Shown here: positions 1-5,304 of the stretch, piece after piece
Layout: every line of letters starts with the position of its first letter
Position numbering within the stretch: position 1 is the first letter of the stretch
From: Betaproteobacteria bacterium
GTDB taxonomy: Bacteria; Pseudomonadota; Gammaproteobacteria; Burkholderiales; Usitatibacteraceae
Assembly (NCBI GenBank): GCA_025362705.1
Contig: JANYFH010000018.1
Location: 1-5,304 of the forward strand
DNA: 5,304 bases
Direction of reading: 5' to 3'
Translations under genes and position numbers: made by a program
Notes under the pieces: model-generated
The model's input: only the letters and a program-made list of their open reading frames with translations
Told to the model about the DNA's origin: nothing
Databases searched by the model: none

Positions 1-44
1 GTTAAAATTTTTATCAATTCATGCACGGGCAGTTTTCCTTTTTC

Positions 45-248
45 ATGTTGACGCTTCAAATCAATGGTGAACAAAAACAATTCCCAGCCGACCTGAACGT
101 CGCCGGACTGATTGCGAGCATGGCGTTGGCAGGGAAACGATTCGCCATCGAACTCAACGGCGAAATCGTACCTAAAAGCAGCCACGCGAATATCCAGCTG
201 CACGATGGTGACAAACTCGAAGTCGTGGTTGCGGTGGGAGGCGGTTAA
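45..248 (+). CDS. thiS: ThiS, thiamin biosynthesis sulfur-carrier protein
   Basis: Encodes a 67-residue ubiquitin-fold sulfur carrier. In the known pathway ThiF adenylates the C-terminal glycine, a thiocarboxylate forms there, and ThiG uses it to build the thiazole ring of thiamin in the cytoplasm. The sequence shows the family hallmarks: an N-terminal beta strand (LTLQINGE), the FAIELNGEIVPKS core strand, the HDGDKLEVVVAV strand, and a C-terminal Gly-Gly (here Gly-Gly-Gly). I chose the ATG at 45 because it gives the usual family length (about 66 residues) and begins directly at the first strand; an in-frame ATG at 21 would add eight residues (MHGQFSFF) with no counterpart in the family. Neither start has a convincing Shine-Dalgarno sequence. 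The stop overlaps the thiG start by one base (TAATG), so the two are very likely translationally coupled. Identity is secure; the start is less so. Confidence 0.93.
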   Translation: MLTLQINGEQKQFPADLNVAGLIASMALAGKRFAIELNGEIVPKSSHANIQLHDGDKLEVVVAVGGG

Positions 249-1054
249 TGACCACCCGCGAATTTCAACCCGACACATTCACCATCGCTGGCCGCGCGTA
301 CCGTTCGCGATTGCTCGTGGGCACCGGAAAATATCGTGACTTTGCGGAAACGCGCGCAGCGATTGAGGCATCCAACGCAGAGATCATCACGGTCGCGATC
401 CGCCGCGTAAACATCGGCCAAAATCCGAACGAACCAAATCTGCTGGAAGTATTGCCGCCGTCAAAATTTACGATACTCCCCAACACGGCGGGTTGCTACA
501 ACGCCGGAGAGGCGGTTCGTACATTGCGATTGGCGCGCGAACTTCTTGACGGCCATGCGCTGGTGAAACTCGAAGTGCTAAGTGATGATGCAACCTTGTT
601 TCCGAATATGCCCGAGACCATCATCGCCGCAAAGGAACTGGTGGCGGATGGTTTTCAGGTGATGGTGTATTGCTCGGATGATCCGATTCAGGCAAAGATG
701 CTCGAAGAAATCGGCTGCGTTGCGGTAATGCCGCTGGCGTCCCTGATCGGCTCAGGCATGGGGATTTTAAATCCCTGGAATTTGCAAATCATCATCGATC
801 GCGCGCGCGTCCCGGTGTTGGTGGACGCGGGCATCGGCACCGCATCTGACGCGGCCATTGCAATGGAGCTAGGCTGTGACGGCGTGTTAATGAATACTGC
901 CATTGCGAAAGCGTCCAATCCGGTGTTGATGGCGAGCGCGATGAAGAAAGCGGTGGAAGCGGGGCGCGAAGCGTTTTTAGCCGGACGCATGCCAAAGAAA
1001 ATTTATCAGGCCGCGCCGAGTTCGCCAGCGGGTGGACTCATCGGGACAAAATAA
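248..1054 (+). CDS. thiG: ThiG, thiazole synthase
   Basis: A 268-residue thiazole synthase. It condenses 1-deoxy-D-xylulose 5-phosphate, dehydroglycine or an equivalent, and sulfur from ThiS thiocarboxylate into the thiazole phosphate moiety of thiamin. The fold is a TIM barrel. Visible features are LLVGTGKY (residues 22-29), the long RRVNIGQNPNEPNLLEVLP segment (52-70), NTAGC (79-83), the Schiff-base lysine in ALVKLEV (Lys107), YCSDDP (141-146), MPLASLIGSGMGILNP (161-176), and the phosphate-binding VDAGIG (192-197) and LMNTAI (214-219). The C-terminus (APSSPAGGL) is typical. Length is normal and no key residue is missing. It follows thiS with a one-base overlap, and a hairpin terminator begins at its stop codon, so thiS-thiG looks like the end of its transcription unit. 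The other thiamin genes (thiF, thiE, thiO or thiH) are not in the window. Confidence 0.97.
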   Translation: MTTREFQPDTFTIAGRAYRSRLLVGTGKYRDFAETRAAIEASNAEIITVAIRRVNIGQNPNEPNLLEVLPPSKFTILPNTAGCYNAGEAVRTLRLARELLDGHALVKLEVLSDDATLFPNMPETIIAAKELVADGFQVMVYCSDDPIQAKMLEEIGCVAVMPLASLIGSGMGILNPWNLQIIIDRARVPVLVDAGIGTASDAAIAMELGCDGVLMNTAIAKASNPVLMASAMKKAVEAGREAFLAGRMPKKIYQAAPSSPAGGLIGTK

Positions 1055-1078
1055 AAGCCGCCAATTCAGGTGGCTTTT
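1053..1078. terminator. Bidirectional intrinsic terminator between thiG and the convergent barrel-protein gene
   Basis: A 10-bp stem, AAAAGCCGCC (1053-1062) with GGTGGCTTTT (1069-1078) and one G-T pair, encloses a 6-nt loop. On the plus strand the stem runs into TTTTTATTTTG; on the minus strand it runs into TTTTATTTTG. Both orientations therefore have the stem-plus-T-tract form of a rho-independent terminator. It overlaps the thiG stop codon and lies 24 nt past the stop of the minus-strand gene ending at 1102, so it probably serves both. Termination efficiency is inferred, not seen. Confidence 0.85.
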
Positions 1079-1101
1079 TATTTTGCCCCGCCATGCGCGA
1101 A

Positions 1102-1728
1102 TCAAAAGCGGATGCGAATTCCGAACGAGAACGTATCAGCATCGATGTTGCTACCGTACGCGGCTCCATTCAAGTTGCGATAGCGCTCCACGCCGAAGCG
1201 GAATCCCAGGCTGCGGGTGAAATCGTAATTCACGCCAAGACCCAACCTGGCAGCCGATGTATAGCGCCCGTCGCCAGCGCTCATCAATCCAATCGGTATC
1301 GCGCCGCCGAACACGCTGTCCGCCCGCACCCGTGCCACCCCTGCATTACCCGTCAGCGAGAGTCGGTCAAGTATTGGCAATGTGCCGACCAGGTCAAGGC
1401 CGTAGGATCTTGCTTTCGGCACCGCACGCTGCCCGTCAAACGAAATTTGCTGGCCACTCCATCGGTTGGCATCGGCATATTGGCCGACCAATGCGAGGTG
1501 CGGGACCAGATGCGACGAAAAACGATAGCCGATTTTCAGCTCCGTTCCGCCGTTTTCCAGCGCATCTGCCGAACTGAATAAACGGGACCGGAACAACAGG
1601 TTAGTCGCATCTGCCGGGAGCGTGCCCTGTACGGCATATAGCGGCAGGCCGCCGTAGTACTGCGCATGAGATGGCGCACAGAATGCGGCGCAAAGGATGC
1701 TGGCTACTACAATTATTTTTGTTCGCAT
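1102..1728 (-). CDS. Small OmpA-like outer-membrane beta-barrel protein
   Basis: A 208-residue predicted outer-membrane protein. Residues 1-22 form a Sec signal peptide (basic MRTK, hydrophobic IIVVASILCAAFCA, then SHA before Gln23 as a likely signal peptidase I site). The mature part is rich in alternating aromatic and polar strands: TELKIGYRFSS (62-72), LALVGQYAD (78-86), YGLDLVGTLPI (109-119), LSLTGNAGVARV (123-134), AARLGLGVNYDFT (159-171), LGFRFGVERYR (174-184) and FSFGIRIRF (200-208), which ends in the terminal Phe used as a beta-barrel assembly signal. The pattern fits the eight-stranded OmpA transmembrane domain; there is no C-terminal peptidoglycan-binding domain. A good ribosome binding site (AAGGA) lies about 7 nt before the ATG, and a sigma70-type promoter lies upstream. 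It ends toward thiG at a shared terminator. The class is fairly sure, but the specific role (porin, adhesin or structural) cannot be told from the sequence. Confidence 0.82.
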   Translation of the reverse strand: MRTKIIVVASILCAAFCAPSHAQYYGGLPLYAVQGTLPADATNLLFRSRLFSSADALENGGTELKIGYRFSSHLVPHLALVGQYADANRWSGQQISFDGQRAVPKARSYGLDLVGTLPILDRLSLTGNAGVARVRADSVFGGAIPIGLMSAGDGRYTSAARLGLGVNYDFTRSLGFRFGVERYRNLNGAAYGSNIDADTFSFGIRIRF

Positions 1729-1735
1729 GGCTTTT

Positions 1736-1740
1736 TCCTT
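1736..1740 (-). promoter_or_regulatory. Ribosome binding site of the barrel-protein gene
   Basis: On the minus strand AAGGA is followed by 7 nt (AAAAGCC) and then the ATG at 1728. This is the clearest Shine-Dalgarno sequence in the window. It fixes the start just before the signal peptide. Confidence 0.75.
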
Positions 1741-1793
1741 TTTTCGTATCTATCGTTTTACCGATAATTCGTCAAAAGGTTCCCCTGCTTCAT

Positions 1794-1822
1794 AAGATAA
1801 GGCTGCAGCGCGGTTCTGTCAA
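1794..1822 (-). promoter_or_regulatory. Sigma70-type promoter of the barrel-protein gene
   Basis: On the minus strand a perfect -35 hexamer TTGACA (1822-1817) is separated by exactly 17 nt from TATCTT (1799-1794), which matches the TATAAT consensus at four of six positions. Transcription would start near 1787, giving a leader of about 58 nt before the ATG at 1728. The -35 box begins only about 25 nt after the rlmI stop codon, so the barrel gene can be expressed independently of rlmI. No terminator separates the two, so read-through from rlmI is also possible. Confidence 0.72.
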
Positions 1823-1846
1823 ACGGCAATTGAACTTTATTTGGAT

Positions 1847-3037
1847 TCATCGACGCAGCTGCAGACCCTTCAGGTAATCGCCTTCCGGAAAATGCAGGGC
1901 TACCGGATGATCGGCACCTGGCCCCAGACGCTGCACGATCTGCGCATCGACATGCGCATCCAGCGCAGCGCCGGCGACAATTTTCTGGAACAGATCAGTA
2001 CTGATGCCGCCAGAACACGAGAAAGTCATCAAATGTCCGCCCGGCCGCAACAGCTTCAAGCCGAGCAAGTTGATATCCTTGTAAGCGCGCGCCGCCTTCT
2101 CGGCGTGGTGTGCGGTTGGCGCAAATTTCGGCGGATCGAGAATGATGAGATCAAAACTTCGCGCCTGATCGCGCAATTTTCGCAACGCCTGAAACACGTC
2201 GGCGTCAAGCCACTCGGCGCGATGTTGATCCTGTCCGTTGAGTTGTAAATTGTGTGCGGCCATTTGCAGCGATGGCGCAGAGCTATCGATCGACAACACC
2301 GATTTGGCACCACCCACAAGCGCCGCCACGCTCATGGTGCCGGTGTAACAAAAGCAGTTAAGCACGTCGGCCCCGTTGGCAAACGAATGCGCCAGCGATT
2401 TGGCCAGCGCACGACTGTCACGCTGATCGAGATAAAAACCGGTCTTGTGGCCATTCGCAATATCGACGGCGATGTTCATGCCGTTTTCAACGACAACGAT
2501 TTCGGCAGGCAGCGATTCGCCCGCGATCAAGCCATTGCGCACCGGCAGGCCTTCGAGTTCTCGTACATCCGCATCTGACCGTTCATAAATCGTGGTGGCG
2601 CCGGTTTCCTCCAATAACAATTTTGCGAGCATTTCCCGCTGCGGCTCGATGCCGGCCGTGAGCAATTGCAATACGATCACTTCGCCGTAGCGGTCCGCAA
2701 TCAATCCCGGCAATCCATCGGACTCAGCATGGATCAGGCGCATCGCGTTTGTCTGTGAAGTGAGCGGCGCGCGCCGCGCAATTGCGATTTTAATCTGTCG
2801 CCGGTAAAACGCCACATCGATCACGTCGCGTTCATCAAACGAAAGTACGCGAGCAATGATTTGTGATTTTTCGCTGAACGCTGCGTATGCCAGGAAACGC
2901 CCATCATCGGTTTGCACGCGCACGACGTCGCCTGATTTCGTGCCAGCTTCGGTTGTCTTCAACGCACCGGAAAAAATCCACGGATGCCGACGCAGTAAAG
3001 ATTTTTCGCGACCGTTCTGGAGAGTCATTTTCTTCAT
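1847..3037 (-). CDS. rlmI: RlmI, 23S rRNA (cytosine1962-C5)-methyltransferase
   Basis: By family, it methylates C5 of cytosine 1962 in 23S rRNA using S-adenosylmethionine. The N-terminus is a PUA-type RNA-binding domain (about residues 4-80) that opens with GREKSLLRRHPWIFSGA (9-25). A central domain follows, with AESDGLPGLIADRYG (104-118) and YERSDADVR (151-159). The C-terminal Rossmann methyltransferase domain has HKTGFYLDQR (197-206), the SAM loop VLNCFCYTG (225-233), the acidic strand end SIDSS (249-253), DPPKF (301-305), and TFSCSG (338-343) with candidate catalytic Cys341. From the ATG at 3037 the protein is 396 residues, the length of E. coli RlmI, and aligns with it by eye from end to end. 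An ATG at 3028 (393 residues) is also possible; an upstream in-frame ATG at 3082 would overlap the divergent trmB coding region and is unlikely. No Shine-Dalgarno is seen. It is divergent from trmB across 36 bp. Confidence 0.93.
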   Translation of the reverse strand: MKKMTLQNGREKSLLRRHPWIFSGALKTTEAGTKSGDVVRVQTDDGRFLAYAAFSEKSQIIARVLSFDERDVIDVAFYRRQIKIAIARRAPLTSQTNAMRLIHAESDGLPGLIADRYGEVIVLQLLTAGIEPQREMLAKLLLEETGATTIYERSDADVRELEGLPVRNGLIAGESLPAEIVVVENGMNIAVDIANGHKTGFYLDQRDSRALAKSLAHSFANGADVLNCFCYTGTMSVAALVGGAKSVLSIDSSAPSLQMAAHNLQLNGQDQHRAEWLDADVFQALRKLRDQARSFDLIILDPPKFAPTAHHAEKAARAYKDINLLGLKLLRPGGHLMTFSCSGGISTDLFQKIVAGAALDAHVDAQIVQRLGPGADHPVALHFPEGDYLKGLQLRR

Positions 3038-3043
3038 GCCAGC

Positions 3044-3049
3044 ATTGTA
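3044..3049 (-). promoter_or_regulatory. Candidate -10 element of rlmI (leaderless-type spacing)
   Basis: TACAAT on the minus strand, five of six matches to TATAAT, lies exactly 6 nt (GCTGGC) before the rlmI ATG at 3037. Transcription would then start at or next to the A of the ATG, giving a leaderless mRNA; this agrees with the lack of a Shine-Dalgarno sequence. No good -35 hexamer is found 16-18 nt upstream, where the sequence is CGGAAA-like, so the call is tentative. Confidence 0.4.
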
Positions 3050-3061
3050 CTGACCGCACCG

Positions 3062-3067
3062 TATAAT
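3062..3067 (+). promoter_or_regulatory. Candidate -10 element of trmB (leaderless-type spacing)
   Basis: A perfect TATAAT lies exactly 6 nt (TTCCGC) before the trmB ATG at 3074, placing the expected transcription start at the start codon itself. There is no Shine-Dalgarno sequence in front of this ATG. A recognisable -35 box is missing at 16-18 nt upstream, and no TGn extension precedes the hexamer. The divergent rlmI has a -10-like hexamer at the same spacing. Confidence 0.5.
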
Positions 3068-3073
3068 TTCCGC

Positions 3074-3784
3074 ATGGAACACGAATCATCATCTGCCGTT
3101 TTGCCAGTAACACACCGACCTATCCGCAGTTTTGTGCTGCGGCAAGGGCGCATGTCGCCTGCGCAGATACGCGCGGTCGAAACGCTGGGGCCAGCATTTC
3201 TGCTGCCATACGTTAGCGTCCCATTGGACGCCGCAACCATCTTCGGCCGCAGTGCTCCAACGATCATCGAGATCGGGTTCGGCATGGGAGAGGCAACGGC
3301 GGCGATTGCGAAAGCACTTCCTGAAAAAAACTTCATTGGCATCGAAGTGCATACGCCGGGAGTGGGGGCGTTGCTGAAGCTGATTGGCGAAAACAATATC
3401 ACTAATTTGCGCATCATTCAGCATGACGCTGTGGAAGTACTGACCAACATGATTCCGAATAATTCGCTTGCGGGTTTGCACATTTTCTTCCCCGATCCCT
3501 GGCCGAAAAAACGCCATCACAAACGCCGCCTGATTCAGCCAGAATTTGTGAACCTTCTTGCGCAAAAACTAAGCGCGGGTGGTTATGTACACCTCGCAAC
3601 CGACTGGGAGGAATACGCACATCACATGCTTGAAGTTCTTGTGCAAGAGCGTGCGCTGGCCAACACTGCCGAAGCCGTCAACGGATTTGCGCCGCGTCCC
3701 GACTACCGTGGCTCATCCAGTTTTGAGCGCAAGGGGCTGGCCAAGGGTCACGGCGTTTGGGATTTGGTGTTTATCCGGCAGTGA
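3074..3784 (+). CDS. trmB: TrmB, tRNA (guanine46-N7)-methyltransferase
   Basis: By family, it places the N7-methyl group on guanosine 46 in the variable loop of tRNAs, using SAM, in the cytoplasm. The 236 residues match E. coli TrmB by eye along their length. Landmarks are RPIRSFVLRQGRMS (15-28), the SAM-binding loop IEIGFGMG (65-72), IGIEVHTPGVG (89-99) with acidic Glu91, HDAVEVL (117-123), the tRNA-contacting FFPDPWPKKRHHKRR (138-152), ATDWEEYA (175-182), the FERKG segment (217-221) and the terminal GHGVWDLVF (225-233). The ATG at 3074 is chosen because it includes the conserved RSFVxRQGR segment; the later ATG at residue 27 would remove it. A TTG at 3101 is a weaker alternative. There is no Shine-Dalgarno, but a perfect TATAAT stands 6 nt upstream. 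The gene is divergent from rlmI and is followed after 61 bp by the FecR-domain gene. Confidence 0.96.
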   Translation: MEHESSSAVLPVTHRPIRSFVLRQGRMSPAQIRAVETLGPAFLLPYVSVPLDAATIFGRSAPTIIEIGFGMGEATAAIAKALPEKNFIGIEVHTPGVGALLKLIGENNITNLRIIQHDAVEVLTNMIPNNSLAGLHIFFPDPWPKKRHHKRRLIQPEFVNLLAQKLSAGGYVHLATDWEEYAHHMLEVLVQERALANTAEAVNGFAPRPDYRGSSSFERKGLAKGHGVWDLVFIRQ

Positions 3785-3845
3785 ATCCGAATCGCGGCAC
3801 TGCGAGTAAGATATTTACGGTTTGACCTTCAACAGAAAGAATTAG
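3785..3845 (+). other. Short spacer between trmB and the FecR-domain gene
   Basis: This 61-bp gap has no hairpin followed by a T-tract and no -35/-10 pair with acceptable spacing. TTGACC occurs at 3822-3827, but the sequence 17 nt further on is GATGAA, inside the next gene. The simplest reading is that the FecR-domain gene is transcribed with trmB, or from a promoter of a non-sigma70 type that I cannot recognise. Confidence 0.4.
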
Positions 3846-4556
3846 ATGAACAACTTCCCAGCCCATTTCCTTTTGGCGCGCCGTGCGCGACTCAAACAAC
3901 TCGCAGCCCTGAGCTTGCTAGGCCCGGCGGGCGTATCCGGCTTGATTCAGGAAGCGCTGGCAAAAGGCGATGCGCCCGTCGTCAAAGGCATCAACTTACT
4001 GTCGGGAAATGTGACCGTGAATGGCAGTTCCGCGAAAGCCGGTGCGCCAGTGAAACCCGGCGACAAGGTATCGACCAGCAATGGCAGCAGCGCGGTACTG
4101 GTCATTGGCAAAGACGGTTTTTTGTTGCGCGATAACACGACCGTCACTTTTCAGGAAAGCAAAACAAAACCCGGCGTGGTCGAGAGCGTGTTGGTCACCA
4201 CCGGAAAAATTCTTGCTGTTTTTGCAAAGCGGACTGAAGAAGGCCTGATTATCGAAGTACCCCACGCCACGGTCGGGATTCGCGGGACCGGCTGCTACCT
4301 CGAAGTCCATGATGCCCGTACCTATTTTTGCCTCTGTTATGGCGAAGCCGCGGTGAACGGCGCCGGCATGCCGCAACCCAAAATACTCAAAACCATGCAC
4401 CACGAAAATCCGGTATGGCTCGACGATCGCGGCGGCATCATGAAGGTGGAGAAAGCAAACTTCGTCAATCACAACGATGACGAACTCATCATGCTGGAGA
4501 AATTGAACGGTCGCGAACCGCCGTTTGTGGCGCTGGGGATGACAGGGCAGTATTGA
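3846..4556 (+). CDS. FecR-domain protein with a twin-arginine export signal
   Basis: A 236-residue predicted periplasmic protein. The N-terminus carries a Tat-type signal: ARRARLK (residues 11-17, twin Arg12-Arg13), a hydrophobic stretch LAALSLLGPAGVSGLI (19-34), and ALA before Lys40 as the likely cleavage site. The mature part has a FecR-type beta-rich domain: GNVTVNGSSAKAGAPVKPGDKV (54-75) followed by STSNGSSAVLVIGKDGFLLRDNTTVTF (76-102), then VPHATVGIRGTGCYLEV (138-154). It continues with YFCLCYGEA (160-168), a Cys-x-Cys, and MHHENPVWL (184-192), a His-His. It lacks the N-terminal cytoplasmic anti-sigma helix and membrane anchor of classical FecR, and no ECF sigma factor or TonB receptor gene is beside it, so it is not a canonical signalling FecR. 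The upstream sequence (AGAAAGA) is only a weak ribosome binding site. It lies 61 bp after trmB with no evident promoter or terminator between, so cotranscription is possible. Function unknown. Confidence 0.83.
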   Translation: MNNFPAHFLLARRARLKQLAALSLLGPAGVSGLIQEALAKGDAPVVKGINLLSGNVTVNGSSAKAGAPVKPGDKVSTSNGSSAVLVIGKDGFLLRDNTTVTFQESKTKPGVVESVLVTTGKILAVFAKRTEEGLIIEVPHATVGIRGTGCYLEVHDARTYFCLCYGEAAVNGAGMPQPKILKTMHHENPVWLDDRGGIMKVEKANFVNHNDDELIMLEKLNGREPPFVALGMTGQY

Positions 4557-4558
4557 TA

Positions 4559-4624
4559 AAACACCAGCATTGGCGCGGCTTGCAGACAATATTGTCTTCG
4601 AAAATACCGCCAATACTGGTGTTT
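4559..4624. repeat. Long inverted repeat with a nested palindrome in a convergent spacer; possible bidirectional terminator
   Basis: The left arm (4559-4575) pairs with the right arm (4608-4624) over 17 positions with one C/A mismatch, enclosing a 32-nt loop. Inside the loop is a perfect 14-nt palindrome, AGACAATATTGTCT (4584-4597). Allowing one bulged A, the outer stem extends by two more base pairs. It fills most of the 84-bp gap between the FecR-domain gene and the minus-strand methyltransferase gene. The T-tracts after the stem are short (GTTTATG on plus, GTTTTATC on minus) and the loop is large, so it is not a textbook rho-independent terminator. Its position between two convergent 3' ends still makes a transcription-end role the simplest reading; a REP-like or other palindromic element is the alternative. 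Confidence 0.7.
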
Positions 4625-4640
4625 ATGTAATATTTGCGGG

Positions 4641-5304
4641 CTAAGACATCCGGCCATAGTACACGCGCGTGTCGTATTCGAATGCAACTTTTCCATCGAT
4701 TTGTCGTGCGTCAAAAATTTCTTTCGCGCGCAGCATCAACGCGGCATGACGGGGATCCGCGCGATCTGGCACATACGATGACGAATTCAATCGACCCATC
4801 AAGCCTTCAAAATCGAAGCGCTGAATATTGTCAAATACAGCCTCGCTCGGCATGGCGCCAAAGAACGCTGCGAACACCGCCTTGTCCTGCACATTCTTGT
4901 GATTGATCTCTTTGTAGTCGGTACCAAATTCTTGCAACAGCGCTTCGTATTCACGCAAAAATGGCGTGGTATCGACACGCCTGTCATTCCACAGCAGCGC
5001 GACCCAGCCGCCATCATTCAGGATGCGTTGAAATTCAAGGCGCGCTTTGGGCTGATCAAACCAGTGAAAGGCCTGACCGGCGACGATGAGATCGACCGAC
5101 TTGGCCGGTAGTCGTGTTGATTCCGAGGTGCCATCGATGCTATTGAAGCGCGCAAATTCGGCGAGGTATTCTTCACCCGCTTCGCGCATTTCCTTGTTCG
5201 GCTCCACACCGATGACCGGGTTGCCGTTCTCCAGAAATAGCCTCGTGAGTATTCCGGTACCGGAGCCAATGTCGGCGATCACATGCTCCGGTGTCATATC
5301 GCAT
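4641..5304 (-). CDS. Class I SAM-dependent methyltransferase, N-terminus cut off by the window end
   Basis: The visible part is about 220 residues of a Rossmann-fold small-molecule-type methyltransferase. Numbering from the Met codon at 5297: motif I VIADIGSGTGILT (6-18), the acidic SAM-ribose residue in VIGVEPNKEM (28-37), SIDGTSESTRLPAKSVDLIVAGQAFHWFD (53-81), with the D/LIVAGQAFHW stretch typical of a Methyltransf_11/25 subgroup, and GGWVALLWNDR (96-106). The C-terminal part (about 110-218) is an alpha-rich cap ending TRVYYGRMS. The frame stays open upstream of Met at 5297 to the window edge (codons for Cys-Asp precede it). In this family motif I usually follows an N-terminal segment, so the true start is probably outside the window. 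The substrate cannot be told. The gene is convergent with the FecR-domain gene across the inverted repeat and shows no RNA-binding domain. Confidence 0.85.
   Translation of the reverse strand, partial: CDMTPEHVIADIGSGTGILTRLFLENGNPVIGVEPNKEMREAGEEYLAEFARFNSIDGTSESTRLPAKSVDLIVAGQAFHWFDQPKARLEFQRILNDGGWVALLWNDRRVDTTPFLREYEALLQEFGTDYKEINHKNVQDKAVFAAFFGAMPSEAVFDNIQRFDFEGLMGRLNSSSYVPDRADPRHAALMLRAKEIFDARQIDGKVAFEYDTRVYYGRMS

Noticed and set aside
1..44. A possible TPP riboswitch or promoter before thiS
   Set aside because: Only 44 nt precede the gene, too short for the THI element, and its conserved CUGAGA segment is not seen. TAAAAT at 3-8 could be a -10 box, but its -35 region would be outside the window. 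Any riboswitch would have to lie upstream of the window.
1093..1581. A 162-codon plus-strand open frame opposite the barrel-protein gene
   Set aside because: The minus-strand gene has a signal peptide, barrel strands, a ribosome binding site and a promoter; the opposite frame has none of these.
1802..1809. The palindrome GCTGCAGC between rlmI and the barrel-protein gene as a possible operator
   Set aside because: Eight bases are too short to support an operator, though it does lie inside the 17-nt promoter spacer. There is no second half-site.
2764..2777. A perfect 14-nt GC-rich palindrome, GCGGCGCGCGCCGC
   Set aside because: It lies within the rlmI coding region where Ala-Arg-Arg-Ala codons explain it; it is most likely codon-driven coincidence.
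3089..3565. A 158-codon minus-strand open frame opposite trmB (also a 127-codon one at 3034-3417)
   Set aside because: Both lie antisense to well-conserved TrmB motifs and their translations look like no protein family.
3996..4613. A 205-codon open frame on the minus strand opposite the FecR-domain gene
   Set aside because: Its sequence has no recognisable domain, it lies antisense to a gene with clear export and FecR features, and its start falls inside the inverted repeat. It is best read as a shadow frame.
1847..5304. Three SAM-dependent methyltransferase genes in one window as a possible functional cluster
   Set aside because: RlmI and TrmB are ordinary housekeeping enzymes, and the third, on the minus strand beyond a convergent spacer, lacks RNA-binding features. 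Co-location of the three looks incidental.

Overview
The window reads as chromosomal housekeeping DNA from a Gram-negative proteobacterium, most likely a betaproteobacterium. ThiG, RlmI and TrmB all have proteobacterial-type sequences, one gene encodes an outer-membrane beta-barrel with a C-terminal aromatic residue, and another has a twin-arginine export signal. GC content is moderate and coding density is high. The genus cannot be named from the sequence. I saw no transposase, tRNA, rRNA, CRISPR array or phage gene.

Layout: (1) 45-1054, plus strand: thiS and thiG, stop and start overlapping as TAATG, closed by a hairpin terminator at 1053-1078 that probably works in both directions. (2) 1102-3037, minus strand: a small OmpA-like barrel protein with its own strong sigma70-type promoter, and upstream of it rlmI, a 23S rRNA cytosine methyltransferase. 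(3) 3038-3073: a 36-bp divergent spacer between rlmI and trmB; on each strand a -10-like hexamer sits exactly 6 nt before the start codon, the arrangement expected for leaderless mRNAs. (4) 3074-4556, plus strand: trmB (tRNA m7G46 methyltransferase), then after 61 bp a Tat-exported FecR-domain protein of unknown role. (5) 4557-4640: a convergent spacer filled by a long inverted repeat with a second palindrome in its loop. (6) 4641-5304, minus strand: a class I SAM-dependent methyltransferase whose N-terminus runs off the window.

Together, ThiS and ThiG make the thiazole half of thiamin, and RlmI and TrmB modify rRNA and tRNA from a shared divergent control region. The barrel protein and the FecR-domain protein are envelope proteins with no evident link to the others. 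No new multi-gene system is evident. The points most worth checking are the paired leaderless-type starts, the long nested inverted repeat, and the orphan Tat-FecR protein with a Cys-x-Cys / His-His signature.
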